From a virus, in the IMG/VR virus record IMGVR_UViG_3300029989_000149, positions 1 to 24,403 of that record: DNA of 24,403 bases, one strand, 5' to 3'. This document shows positions 7,495-15,462 of the stretch, piece by piece. Under the pieces are notes generated by a model. The model was not told the origin of the DNA and made no database searches. It was given only the letters and a program-made list of their open reading frames with translations. Numbering within the stretch: the stretch's first letter is position 1; each line of letters starts with the position of its first letter. Position numbers and translations under genes: made by a program.

Positions 7495-8008
7495 AATGCG
7501 TTATTTTACTATCCTCAATTTGACCAAAGTCACCAAGTTGTTTTCCTGTGATAGCTGCTTTCAAAGCTGTTTGCAATGCACTTGGTGAGCCGCTTCCAGG
7601 TTCCGGTATCGGTGTTCCCGATAAAACCGTTATAATTGCCTGAAGCACTGCATTGGTTTTATCCAACTGCGTTTTCAGTTCCGGAGTATTCGTCAAACCG
7701 CCGTTTTCGCCTCCATTAAATTCTACCAGTTCCGTTTCACTGGCATAGATCAACCAGGCAACTGATTCCTGGCCTTCCAGAATTCCAATAATACAATCAG
7801 TTTCAACGACCGGTTTTGTATTGCATGAACCGAAGCCCAGGGCAACATCATAATAAGCCAATTCGTCGCTCATTCCTTCAGCTTCCATTGTTTTTGCATC
7901 CCAGTCCACCGACTTGCATGTTACCCATCGTATTTGAGCCTGTGAATTGCTGCTTAAATGCCGTTTAAATAGCATCATGAATTCATCTGCCGCCGTTTCC
8001 AAACCCAT
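7493..8008 (-). CDS. Baseplate spike-like protein (gpV/gp45 position)
   Basis: A 171-residue protein from ATG 8008-8006. The first ~100 residues (IRWVTCKSVDWDAKTMEAEG, then ALGFGS and ETDCIIGILEG) look like an OB-fold, the usual N-terminal domain of central spikes. A Gly/Pro-rich linker (PIPEPGSGS) leads to a short C-terminal tail ending in GDFGQIEDSKITH. It lies between the hub gene and the gp25-like gene, the place of the spike in Mu (gp45). I see no clear metal-binding HxH apex, so an apex could be supplied by another protein. Upstream, a 5-bp-stem hairpin (GACGC...GCGTC, 8026-8044) is present. Function is inferred mainly from order and OB-like pattern. Confidence 0.55.
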   Translation of the reverse strand: MGLETAADEFMMLFKRHLSSNSQAQIRWVTCKSVDWDAKTMEAEGMSDELAYYDVALGFGSCNTKPVVETDCIIGILEGQESVAWLIYASETELVEFNGGENGGLTNTPELKTQLDKTNAVLQAIITVLSGTPIPEPGSGSPSALQTALKAAITGKQLGDFGQIEDSKITH

Positions 8009-8062
8009 AGTTGTAATTTTGCTTAGACGCGCTTAAAATGCGTCATTATAAATCATTTTGAT

Positions 8063-9010
8063 TTAGTTTGTCCGGCTACCCAATTTTGCCACTTGCCGGT
8101 AAGTTTTAGTATCAGCTTCTTTTGTTACTGAATCTATGTAATAGGCTCCATTCTTTTCTGGATAAAGCACACTTGTTAGGTCTGCAATCATTCCATGCTG
8201 CAAGCGTGGAATACCAAATAAAGTAAGATCACCATCAAGTCCGGGTTGTATCGCTTTATCGTAAGCACCATTCACTATACGTTCAATTTCAATCTTGGTA
8301 AGATTCGGCTGTTTAATAGTGATTGTATTGCCTTTCTTTTCACCTTTCTCACCCTTCAACATCTTTCCATTTGTCTGAAGAGACTCAACTCTTACATAAA
8401 CCTTTTCAACATTTCGTTCTTTCAACGATTCTAAAGCTTGCTTTTCAATCACTATTTTTACCCGTTGACCACCATCTATTGAGGTTCGGCCACAAACTAA
8501 TATCTTACCACGGAAATAGGAATAAAAGCCCATTTTCTTTTGTAAATCATCCAATATCTCACTGATCAGTTTTTTTGAATATCTCACAGAACCGATAGGA
8601 GCATCATCACATTGTATTGCATATCCTGGAGCAATGGCCGTTAATAGTTGTTTTAAGTTGCACGACGCTTTGGATATACTTACCGTTTCACGCTTCAACT
8701 TATACATTTCATCTTCACATCTAATCATTACCGGAACACCGGTTGTCACAGAAAATATATATCCTGCAAATTCTTCAGGTGTATTGCCATCGTAGCCCAT
8801 CCGGACTATTACTGGGTCGCCTGCCTGAAAAACTTCATTTACCTTTTGCCGGTCAAAATCTTTCACCTTTCGTGGAAGAACAATATCACAAGTGCTTGTC
8901 AGTTGCTTAAATCCGCTAACTATCTTAACCTTGCTGAATCGTCGAATCAGTAATTTACCTCGAACCTTGGTAGCCGGAAATTCAATTTCACCATAAAAAG
9001 CAACTGTCAT
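8063..9010 (-). CDS. Baseplate hub protein (gp44/gpD-like)
   Basis: A 315-residue protein from ATG 9010-9008, overlapping the upstream stop by 4 bp (ATGA). Near residues 28-105 it has the hub pattern: SGFKQLTSTCDIVLPR, VFQAGDPVIVRMGYDGN, then FAGYIFSVTTGVPVMIRCED. These match gpD/gp44-like hub proteins, in which 'f.aGd.V.i..Gy.g....f.G.i' recurs. The C-terminal part includes a basic loop (KMLKGEKGEKKGN, ~215-227) and a closing domain (GAYYIDSVTKEADTKTYRQV). Hub trimers sit between the spike and the tail tube. It is followed by the spike gene. Length is within the 300-400 residue range of the family. Confidence 0.65.
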   Translation of the reverse strand: MTVAFYGEIEFPATKVRGKLLIRRFSKVKIVSGFKQLTSTCDIVLPRKVKDFDRQKVNEVFQAGDPVIVRMGYDGNTPEEFAGYIFSVTTGVPVMIRCEDEMYKLKRETVSISKASCNLKQLLTAIAPGYAIQCDDAPIGSVRYSKKLISEILDDLQKKMGFYSYFRGKILVCGRTSIDGGQRVKIVIEKQALESLKERNVEKVYVRVESLQTNGKMLKGEKGEKKGNTITIKQPNLTKIEIERIVNGAYDKAIQPGLDGDLTLFGIPRLQHGMIADLTSVLYPEKNGAYYIDSVTKEADTKTYRQVAKLGSRTN

Positions 9011-9651
9011 ACTTCACTGATTAAAAAATCTTCATCACTGGAACATTGCATTTCATATTGAATAAGTCCTGGTTTACCTTGTACCGGACTAATCGACAAA
9101 CTTTCAATAGCAATACGTGATATGTACTTTTCTTCAAAAATTCTTCCTTTCACCTTAATACTACCTGCAATTTCATGCATCCGAATTAAAAAATACTGCT
9201 GTTGCTTTGCTGACTTTTGACCCACGCGACTATAATCATCGAGTAATAGTCCGCGTATATTGATTTTCCAGTCATCAAATCCAAATATCTCTTTAACTGT
9301 GCCACCGCTTCCAATCGTTGGTGTTTTGGTGATATTCTTATTCCTTGAAAAATCTACAATCGTTGCGACTGGAAATTCAAATTCCGTAAAATCTTTGTCA
9401 ACAAGTTTGCCGTCAACACTATAAACTTTATAAGGAACATCGCCAGGAATAGCCCAGAAAGTACCAACTACCGGTGTACCAAACTGGCTCATCCGATCAT
9501 AAGCAACTATATTCTCAATACTAACATTATAAACAGCATCAACCGAACTTTTTTCAGTTCCTGGAATATGATATACAGCAACACCAAAAACCTCACCCAG
9601 CAAATTTATTGCCGTATCAATTCCAATTCCAAGCGGTCTGTATTCGTTCAT
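9007..9651 (-). CDS. DUF6046-like tail protein
   Basis: A 214-residue protein from ATG 9651-9649, placed between tape measure (2-bp gap) and hub, with its stop overlapping the hub start. Features include SGGTVKEIFGFDDWKINIRG (~117-136), followed by a helix rich in Gln and Lys (GQKSAKQQQYFLIRMHEIAG) and a strand pair ending in SSDEDFLISE. This pattern is what I associate with the Bacteroidota-specific family DUF6046; the name is from memory. In Mu the equivalent slot encodes gp43, which ends the tail and contacts the hub. It probably closes the tail end at the baseplate. Confidence 0.5.
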   Translation of the reverse strand: MNEYRPLGIGIDTAINLLGEVFGVAVYHIPGTEKSSVDAVYNVSIENIVAYDRMSQFGTPVVGTFWAIPGDVPYKVYSVDGKLVDKDFTEFEFPVATIVDFSRNKNITKTPTIGSGGTVKEIFGFDDWKINIRGLLLDDYSRVGQKSAKQQQYFLIRMHEIAGSIKVKGRIFEEKYISRIAIESLSISPVQGKPGLIQYEMQCSSDEDFLISEV

Positions 9652-9653
9652 AA

Positions 9654-11471
9654 TTACTGAAGTGCTACCGTTGCATCTCTCAACCGGTCATTTATAACTC
9701 TTACCACACGTTCCGCAATGGCTTCCACATCGCTTCCTTCACTCACAGTGAAGTAATTTTTAATATCAATCCGTTGCGTGATGCTTTTCACACCACCAAC
9801 GCCACCACCAGAACCGGATAAACCGCCTTTTCCACCACTACCTAATGCAGTTGGTTGAATGATTGGCGATGTTTTATCTTTTGAAAGGTCTGTGTCTTTT
9901 TTCTTTTTTGCTTCAGTATCTGCCGCTTTTTTCTTATCAATAGCATCAACTTCAGAAACTCCTTTCTGATAAGCCGAACCAATCTTCTTACCGGCAGCTG
10001 CAGCATTTTTTATTGCATTCTGATCAGCTGTAACACCTAATAAATCAGCACCGGCTTGTTTTGCTGTAGCCCAGGCTTCTTTGAAATTTCCTGAGAATAA
10101 TTGTCCTATTGCCTTTGCCAGTCCACCCAATCCGGATAGAATTCCTTTAATGCGATCAACAACGTATTCCTTAATGATATTTCCAAAACCTTTGATAGTT
10201 TCCCAGGTTGCCATAATACCACCGCGAAAAACACCAAATTTGTCCCAGGCATACATAATAGTTCCGACCAATAACGCAACGCCGGCAATCACTAAACCGA
10301 TAGGATTGGCATCCATAGCTATATTCCAAAGCCATTGTGCCGCCGTAATAATTCCGTAACCGATAGCAACAAAACCGAATTTGTCAATAACAAAAACAAG
10401 CATATCACCCAGGGCTTTTATTGGATAACTCAAATACTCAAGTACAGCACCTATTGTCCGCATGGTATCAACCACACCATCACCGGTTGATTTTGTACCG
10501 GTCAGAAATTCAAGAACTCCACCCACTTCACCCAAAAATTCTGAAATGTAGTTCCATGCAGTTTTGAAAACTAAAGAAATTGTATCCCATATCGGAGCAA
10601 TAGCAGTCATTACCGGCTGCATATTTTCACCAATTCTGGTAAAAATATCTTTCATAAACAAAGCGATACTTTCTAAGCCTGGAGCTAACACTTTTTGTAT
10701 TCCAACAACCGCTTCACCCATTTGTAGTTGAATTCCACCGACAGCCTTATTATAACGTGCCAATGGGTCAGCATCAAAAGCAGCTTTAGCAGAACCGCCA
10801 AACTCAGTATTAAGCTCTTTGAGAATCAGAGTTTGCGCTTCAGCTTTTTTCCCGTTGGCCACTAAGTTTTTGATAACTTCAGTTTGCTCTTTGTTGAAAT
10901 TTACCCCAACCCTTCTAAGTGCTGTAATACCACGTTCAGGATCTTGAAGTGCTTTTCCAACCTGAACAGCCGTAGAACTCAAATCCTGTTTCATACGGAC
11001 ACTCATATCCGCAATAGCCTGTGACGCAGTACCGAAAGTTTTTGAAGTTATATCCGGAAATGTAACCAGGATAGACTGCATGGATAATAAATCAGTTCTA
11101 CTCAATTTTGAATTTGAGCTGATTTGTTTTGCAATATCTCCAATACTTTGCATGGTCATTCCTGCAGCATAACCGGTACTCTTTAGACCGGCTTCAATTT
11201 GCGCTTCAGCTGCATGTAATTCGTGAGCTTTTTCAATGCCTTTGTCCATCATAGAGATGAACTGAAACATTCCGAAACCAATCCCCAAACCGCCTAAAAT
11301 CTTTCCTGGAAGATTAGCGATTCCATTCATCTTACCCGCTAAACCGTTTACTTCAGTACCAACTTTTTCAACTCCTTTTGCCGCATTGACTGAATGAGTA
11401 ACCACATTCTTCATAGGTGAAGAAATATGATCAACTAATTCAAGTATCCAACTGGTTGTTTGTGCTGACAT
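9654..11471 (-). CDS. Tail tape measure protein
   Basis: A 605-residue protein, the longest in the leftward operon, from ATG 11471-11469. It starts with an N-terminal helical segment, then a tape-measure-like region (~70-260) with long helices (SLSRTDLLSMQSILVTFPD-type text, GKALQDPERGITALRRVGVN). Hydrophobic, membrane-compatible stretches lie near residues 350-405 (VLEYLSYPIKALGDMLVFVI; IGLVIAGVALLVGTIMYAW). The C-terminus has a Gly-rich linker (~545-562) and an amphipathic end. Using ~0.15 nm per residue, the tail would be about 90 nm. Its start overlaps the end of the chaperone's frameshift extension, as H follows G/GT in lambda. During infection, such hydrophobic segments are thought to enter the cell membrane. 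Confidence 0.85.
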   Translation of the reverse strand: MSAQTTSWILELVDHISSPMKNVVTHSVNAAKGVEKVGTEVNGLAGKMNGIANLPGKILGGLGIGFGMFQFISMMDKGIEKAHELHAAEAQIEAGLKSTGYAAGMTMQSIGDIAKQISSNSKLSRTDLLSMQSILVTFPDITSKTFGTASQAIADMSVRMKQDLSSTAVQVGKALQDPERGITALRRVGVNFNKEQTEVIKNLVANGKKAEAQTLILKELNTEFGGSAKAAFDADPLARYNKAVGGIQLQMGEAVVGIQKVLAPGLESIALFMKDIFTRIGENMQPVMTAIAPIWDTISLVFKTAWNYISEFLGEVGGVLEFLTGTKSTGDGVVDTMRTIGAVLEYLSYPIKALGDMLVFVIDKFGFVAIGYGIITAAQWLWNIAMDANPIGLVIAGVALLVGTIMYAWDKFGVFRGGIMATWETIKGFGNIIKEYVVDRIKGILSGLGGLAKAIGQLFSGNFKEAWATAKQAGADLLGVTADQNAIKNAAAAGKKIGSAYQKGVSEVDAIDKKKAADTEAKKKKDTDLSKDKTSPIIQPTALGSGGKGGLSGSGGGVGGVKSITQRIDIKNYFTVSEGSDVEAIAERVVRVINDRLRDATVALQ

Positions 11472-11697
11472 TACTGTTTATTGCGTTGAGAATTTCAGCT
11501 GCAGCATCGATTAGGGCAGCCTTTTGGTTTGCGTGGTTTACTTTGGTGATATATTGCCATTCAGCATAAAGCTTACACCACTTGTCAAACGTGATTGTAT
11601 CAGGGTCGATGCCGTATTCGTGCCTGATTATGGCATCGACCTGACTGATTAAATCATCATCTTGTATTTGTTCGCGCCTTATGCTTTGTCTAAAAAA
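11440..11697 (-). CDS. T-like extension of the tail assembly chaperone, read by -1 frameshift
   Basis: An open frame in the -1 register relative to the chaperone gene, with no ATG, GTG or TTG of its own (open back to a stop at 11719-11721). It gives 83 residues after the slip site: starts RQSIRREQIQDDDLI, contains HEYGIDPDTITFDKWCKLYA and ends at TGA 11442-11440. On mRNA, the 0-frame gene contains the heptamer T TTT TTA (11697-11691) in exactly the X XXY YYZ register, three codons before its own stop. Slipping back one base joins residue ~175 of the chaperone to this frame, giving a ~258-residue product. It overlaps the tape measure start by 32 bp. This is the lambda G/GT arrangement. A 13-bp hairpin starts ~50 nt further on. 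Expression was not measured. Confidence 0.8.
   Translation of the reverse strand, partial: FFRQSIRREQIQDDDLISQVDAIIRHEYGIDPDTITFDKWCKLYAEWQYITKVNHANQKAALIDAAAEILNAINSNVSTNNQLDT
11604..11641 (-). other. Hairpin downstream of the slippery site
   Basis: In mRNA sense GGTCGATGCC and GGCATCGACC form a perfect 10-bp stem around an 18-nt loop; after a one-base bulge three more pairs (TCA/TGA) can form. It begins about 50 nt beyond TTTTTTA, farther than the 5-9 nt typical for stimulatory structures, so any role in frameshifting is uncertain. Confidence 0.5.
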
Positions 11698-12215
11698 CTT
11701 CCGTATGGCTTCAGGAAATTATCAACCTCCGAAGCAAGCCCTAAATAAACCAAACCGTTGGTCTTAAGAGCCTCCACATCTCCACCTACTATCAGGTTCT
11801 TTATGAATGCTTCAATATATTCGTCAGTCTTACCGGATTTAGCATAATTCATCATCATTTTAATGGTACCTGGGTCTGGACGTTTAACTGCATAACTATA
11901 AAACTCTCCTGGTTCTATCAAAGTGCCTGATTCATCATAAGTTGGAGCCTCCAACACCACGGTAAGAATCTTTAGTTTACCAAATTGAGATGTCAGATCA
12001 CCAAGTTCTTTGACTGAAATAGTGCAATTATCCTTTACATAGCTTGCTAACGGTACGACAGCAAACGAAGCAGCAGCTTCTACCATATGTTTGGGCGAAA
12101 TATGTTGTGCATAATGCATTACCGTACTACACGCCTGGGCGTTACCAAACGAGAAAAATAAAGTAGCCATAACAGCCACCAAAAGCAATAATTTGAATTT
12201 AAAATGTCCTTTCAT
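11679..12215 (-). CDS. Tail assembly chaperone (gpG-like) with N-terminal signal sequence
   Basis: Start chosen at ATG 12215-12213 (178 residues); a TTG 27 bp upstream would extend the frame but is poorer. Residues 1-29 look like a Sec signal: MKGHFKFK, hydrophobic core LLLLVAVMATLFFSFG, then NAQA with likely cleavage before Cys. The C-terminal half reads as a tail chaperone: EFYSYAVKRPDPGTIKMMM, helices, then NLIVGGDVEALKTNGLVYLG, matching the 'RPd..t...a......N...GGd' pattern of gpG-like proteins. Position between tail tube and tape measure fits. The 0-frame ends SFLDKA shortly after a TTTTTTA slip site. Role: cytoplasmic assembly of the tape measure, in which a signal sequence is unexpected; initiation at an internal Met (e.g. 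Met44 of this form, MVEAAASF) is an alternative. Confidence 0.7.
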   Translation of the reverse strand: MKGHFKFKLLLLVAVMATLFFSFGNAQACSTVMHYAQHISPKHMVEAAASFAVVPLASYVKDNCTISVKELGDLTSQFGKLKILTVVLEAPTYDESGTLIEPGEFYSYAVKRPDPGTIKMMMNYAKSGKTDEYIEAFIKNLIVGGDVEALKTNGLVYLGLASEVDNFLKPYGSFLDKA

Positions 12216-12262
12216 AATCGTAAAATTTTGTTGTAAAATCAATAGCTTAAATACTGTTTAAA

Positions 12263-12307
12263 CGTATCCGGACGGCTGACGCATTCGTCTTAATTCCGCC
12301 GGATACG
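12263..12307 (-). terminator. Intergenic hairpin between tail tube and chaperone
   Basis: CGTATCCGG and CCGGATACG form a perfect 9-bp stem, extended by CG/CG after a bulged A. On the minus strand only TTTAAAC follows, so it is a weak terminator or an mRNA-stabilising 3' end. It could lower chaperone and tape measure expression relative to tube and sheath. Confidence 0.55.
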
Positions 12308-12332
12308 GTTTCTTATTTCCCTTTAGGGGTTC

Positions 12333-12779
12333 TTATACGTTCCAGGCAATTTTACCAAACACAGCTAAATCGCATTTGTAAGCAATAGTCTTGTCACCCT
12401 GCTTTACAGCTACGCCGCGACCTTTAAACTTGCAATACGGAATGATATCGGTAGTTTTTACACGATCACGTTCATACTCAGCAATGATATTAAATGGTGG
12501 AACATCGGTAATTGAAGCCCCTTTTGGCAATGCTGCCTGAATAGCGTCCCATTCTTCTTTGAAAAGGGTTATGGAGCATTTAGCTTCATAGTTACCTTCA
12601 CCGTAACCGACAAAGAACATCCCTGCACCGCGAGCACCTTCCATTTCCATGGTGTCATCATAGCTCAATTCGGTTATACCTTCCACATCACGACCCAGAA
12701 GATTTACGGTCAATGCATTCCATCCGGCCATCAAACCGAACTTATTTACAATGGTTGTATATTTTTTAGTATCAGTCAT
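12333..12779 (-). CDS. Tail tube protein
   Basis: A 148-residue protein from ATG 12779-12777, 2 bp after the sheath stop. It has the size and strand-rich composition of a tail tube subunit: a central region (VEGITELSYDDTMEMEGARG, then GNYEAKCSITLFKEEWDAIQ) suggests strands with one helix packed across, and the C-terminus ends in IAYKCDLAVFGKIAWNV. Its place directly after the sheath gene and before the chaperone and tape measure is the canonical tube slot in contractile phages. It would form hexameric rings around the tape measure. Confidence 0.75.
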   Translation of the reverse strand: MTDTKKYTTIVNKFGLMAGWNALTVNLLGRDVEGITELSYDDTMEMEGARGAGMFFVGYGEGNYEAKCSITLFKEEWDAIQAALPKGASITDVPPFNIIAEYERDRVKTTDIIPYCKFKGRGVAVKQGDKTIAYKCDLAVFGKIAWNV

Positions 12780-12781
12780 GA

Positions 12782-14032
12782 TTATGAAATTTTAGAAGTT
12801 AAACCTAAATCGACATTGAATTCGTGAACAATATCACCTACCTGTACCTGTGCAGTTACAGCCATAGGCGTTTGCGCGTTTACATTTTGAGTCGGATTGA
12901 TATACACGTCAACAGCATCAGCATTACCAATATTCACCATACTTGCAGTCAATTTATCAACTACTTTTTGTTGTGTACCACTAATCCATGTTGTTTTAAT
13001 TGTACCATCAGTTTCTTTAGGAACTTTCGACCGTACAAGCGGAATCAGAGTAGTACGAATGATTCGTGCAGCCTTATTCCAGATACAGTTGAAATTAAAG
13101 AAAGCATAATCGCTTGTTGCTTCAACTGCCGTTGGACAACCGGACAAATACCAACCATCGTATTGCTCAAATTTACCGACGTAGATATATCCTTTATTAC
13201 TCAACGAAGTTTGTTGAGCCCCTGACAATGCCGAAAACAAAGTCCCATCACTCAAAGCCGCACTAGTCCATTTTCCAAGGGTTGCATCGGCTATTGAAAA
13301 AGCTTCATTTCCCTTTTTAGCCGACGGCTTATTTTCAATATTTACAGAACCTAAGTCTTCATGCACTTTGCGTACAGCTACAGAACCCAACACAGTACCC
13401 ACAGCACCATGAGTTGCATAAGCAACATTCAAAGAAGCCTGAGCAGGGTCATGCATATCAACTACGCTGATATTAGGAGCTGCAAGCGTACGCAAATCGA
13501 ATAGATCAGTACCGGTATTATGAAAATCCGCATTAGCAGCTTTTGCCTTCCCTTCCAGGAACACACCATCAATCAGAATCTTTTCAGTAGCGAAGGCATT
13601 TACCCAAGCCTGTAATGCCAATGCATCAGTATTGATCACGTCAACAGTAGATGAAGCAATACCGGCTATACCTATTACATTTCTACCAGCTACACCACGA
13701 ATAGCAGCTTTGACATCATCATCAGCTACCAAAGCAGCAATGGTTGTCGTTTTCACCACCGGAAGCAAATAATACGTGAACCCCGGACACAACCTGAACA
13801 TTTCGTCCAAATGGTAGTGAACCAGTTCACTGTTATTATTATCCGATGCAGCAGTAATACCCAACGCTTCGACACTTGTAATGTCTAGGCATTCGATTAC
13901 TGTTTTATGAACAACCTTACCGGCTATTGGAGTGACACCACATATCAGTACAATAACCCTATCCTGACTATCAGTGGAGCGACCCAAACCGCCGTTAAGC
14001 TTGTTTATATTAGCACCTGTAAACGTTCCCAT
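12782..14032 (-). CDS. Contractile tail sheath protein (DUF2586-like)
   Basis: A 416-residue protein from ATG 14032-14030. It starts GTFTGANINKLNGGLGRSTD and continues with alternating strands and helices; SELVHYHLDEMFRLCPGFTYYL lies near residues 68-89. The C-terminal part carries YDGWYLSGCPTAVEATSDYA and NIWNKAARIIRT-type segments (about 293-330), followed by a closing strand domain (VGDIVHEFNVDLG). 'Y..GwYlsG.p.a....sDYa' recalls the 'h.dG.y..g..m.....sdy' region of DUF2586 sheath proteins of Bacteroidota phages. The presence of a sheath plus J-like wedge makes this a myovirus-type particle. Its stop and the tube start are 2 bp apart; the sheath start overlaps the upstream stop by one base. 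Confidence 0.75.
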   Translation of the reverse strand: MGTFTGANINKLNGGLGRSTDSQDRVIVLICGVTPIAGKVVHKTVIECLDITSVEALGITAASDNNNSELVHYHLDEMFRLCPGFTYYLLPVVKTTTIAALVADDDVKAAIRGVAGRNVIGIAGIASSTVDVINTDALALQAWVNAFATEKILIDGVFLEGKAKAANADFHNTGTDLFDLRTLAAPNISVVDMHDPAQASLNVAYATHGAVGTVLGSVAVRKVHEDLGSVNIENKPSAKKGNEAFSIADATLGKWTSAALSDGTLFSALSGAQQTSLSNKGYIYVGKFEQYDGWYLSGCPTAVEATSDYAFFNFNCIWNKAARIIRTTLIPLVRSKVPKETDGTIKTTWISGTQQKVVDKLTASMVNIGNADAVDVYINPTQNVNAQTPMAVTAQVQVGDIVHEFNVDLGLTSKIS

Positions 14033-14424
14033 TATTCAGCGGCTTTTAAAGTTTCAAGTTTTTTTGCAGCAGCAGCAATCACCGTTTTGCGGGCATCACC
14101 TGCAGCAAGTTCATTCACTGCCTCAGCAGTTTCGGCAGCTTCAATAAGTGCAATCACTTCATCGGCTGTTTTTTTCTCTTTACTACCTTCGGCTTTCGAT
14201 TCGAAATCATCACGCGTAAACGTTTCTAACTTCAGTTCTTTACCGTACGAATTCACCTTACTGTGATTCTTAGCAGCAGCATCGCTTTGGTCTGAAATAA
14301 ATGCCTGACCGTCGCTGGCCACAATCACCTTATGAGCATCAGAATATCTATTTAAAATATCTTTTGCCACTTCCTTTTGTTCATCCTTACTTAGGACTTT
14401 TAATTCGGCTTTCTTTGTTTCCAT
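14032..14424 (-). CDS. Small head- or neck-associated hypothetical protein
   Basis: A 130-residue, charged protein from ATG 14424-14422. The N-terminal half (ELKVLSKDEQKEVAKDILNR, then VASDGQAFIS) has a compact helix and strands; residues 77-130 are almost entirely charged or Ala and helical (ADEVIALIEAAETAEAVNEL, then AARKTV-type stretch). It lies between the capsid gene and the sheath gene. It may be a capsid decoration or head-tail connector protein, but I do not recognise a family. No signal or membrane segment. Confidence 0.6.
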   Translation of the reverse strand: METKKAELKVLSKDEQKEVAKDILNRYSDAHKVIVASDGQAFISDQSDAAAKNHSKVNSYGKELKLETFTRDDFESKAEGSKEKKTADEVIALIEAAETAEAVNELAAGDARKTVIAAAAKKLETLKAAE

Positions 14425-14465
14425 TATTATGTTGAATGAAAATGAATATTAATGTTTTTTACATA

Positions 14466-14501
14466 TACTTTCCCAAAGTTTATTTCAACTTTGGGAAAGT
14501 T
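14466..14501 (-). terminator. Perfect hairpin after the capsid gene
   Basis: ACTTTCCCAAAGT (14467-14479) and ACTTTGGGAAAGT (14488-14500) pair perfectly over 13 bp, with one further T-A pair closing the loop. No U tract follows on either strand (minus: ATATGTAAAAAAC), so it is more likely a partial terminator, RNase stop or 3'-end stabiliser that lets capsid mRNA accumulate above the downstream genes. Confidence 0.65.
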
Positions 14502-14515
14502 ATAGAGGTGTTAGC

Positions 14516-15442
14516 TTACGGTACAATACCGCTAATCAATGCACCAACTGCAACATCCTGAATGCGATCAACAATACCGTAAGCTTGCAAACGGAATTTT
14601 GATGTTGGTGATTTACTTTTTGTATCGGTAGTTTCAGGCGAGTACAGAATTTTTACTGAGTCAATCCATGCAACAGTATTTGGAGCATAGTAGAACACAG
14701 ATGCATATCTATCAGTCGAACCAAGTGCAGCACCTTTTGCTTTCTTTACATTGGCCGAAGTATAAGCAACAGAAGCATTGTTTTCGAAGAATTTGAAGCC
14801 CAATACACTGCGAACTTTACCCGTTGTTGGGTCAAAGAACACATTATTCGATGCGAAAAATGCTGCTGTTTTTGTATCAAGAATTAAGTCACCTGAATGT
14901 TCTGCACAAAGAACCATGTAAATCTGATTTGGGTCAGCCAAGTTCAATGCTTTCACCTTTTGAAGATAGTTAACCAAATCTTCAAATGTCAAACGTTTAC
15001 GACCAGTACCATCGTTAGCACCGGTAGTACGCATCACTGGCATTTTTACATTTGTATCGTTCGAAGGAGCAAGTTTCCAAATTGCATGGTCACGAAATCC
15101 CATTTTAAACTTTTCTGAATGCTTAGTTCTTACGGAACTACGTTTGTCAAATGACAATGCCTTCATTTCGGCATCAGTAACAGCGGTTGGAGCTGTATCG
15201 TAAACCTCCCAAGCAACAAATCCCTTACCGCCTGGCATTGAAGTATCAGTAAAGTCCTCAGTGTTGTCCACAAAGAACTGAACGTTATTTTCAAGTTTAT
15301 TGAACTTCAAACCATCAGATGTTTTTGCACCTTCATCAGGTTTTCCAAGCGTTTGAATAAACGCATCATCCATGTTTTGGAATTCATCCAACAACTTTGG
15401 AGACACATACTGGTTAAGCCAGTTACCTTCAGTGTATACCAT
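14516..15442 (-). CDS. Major capsid protein
   Basis: A 308-residue protein from ATG 15442-15440. It begins VYTEGNWLNQYVSPKLLDEF and shows features of HK97-fold capsids in Bacteroidota Mu-like phages: an N-terminal arm, a strand-rich E-loop region, a long helix near residues 172-190 (FEDLVNYLQKVKALNL), and a closing beta region (TGKVRSVLGFKFFEN, then VAWIDSVKILYSPET). It is followed by a strong hairpin, and sits right after the protease/scaffold gene, the classic order protease-scaffold-capsid. No homology search was possible; position and size are strong. Confidence 0.75.
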   Translation of the reverse strand: MVYTEGNWLNQYVSPKLLDEFQNMDDAFIQTLGKPDEGAKTSDGLKFNKLENNVQFFVDNTEDFTDTSMPGGKGFVAWEVYDTAPTAVTDAEMKALSFDKRSSVRTKHSEKFKMGFRDHAIWKLAPSNDTNVKMPVMRTTGANDGTGRKRLTFEDLVNYLQKVKALNLADPNQIYMVLCAEHSGDLILDTKTAAFFASNNVFFDPTTGKVRSVLGFKFFENNASVAYTSANVKKAKGAALGSTDRYASVFYYAPNTVAWIDSVKILYSPETTDTKSKSPTSKFRLQAYGIVDRIQDVAVGALISGIVP

Positions 15443-15462
15443 TTTTTTTAATCTCCTATAAA

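Noticed and set aside
8026-8044. Short hairpin between hub and spike genes
   Set aside because: Only a 5-6 bp stem and no U tract, so not reported as a terminator.
12216-12242. Upstream TTG start adding nine residues to the chaperone
   Set aside because: The ATG at 12215 directly begins the basic n-region of the signal sequence; the extension would weaken it and needs a rare start codon.
12824-13225. 133-residue plus-strand frame inside the sheath gene
   Set aside because: Antisense shadow; Cys/Ser/Ile-rich composition and no support from context.
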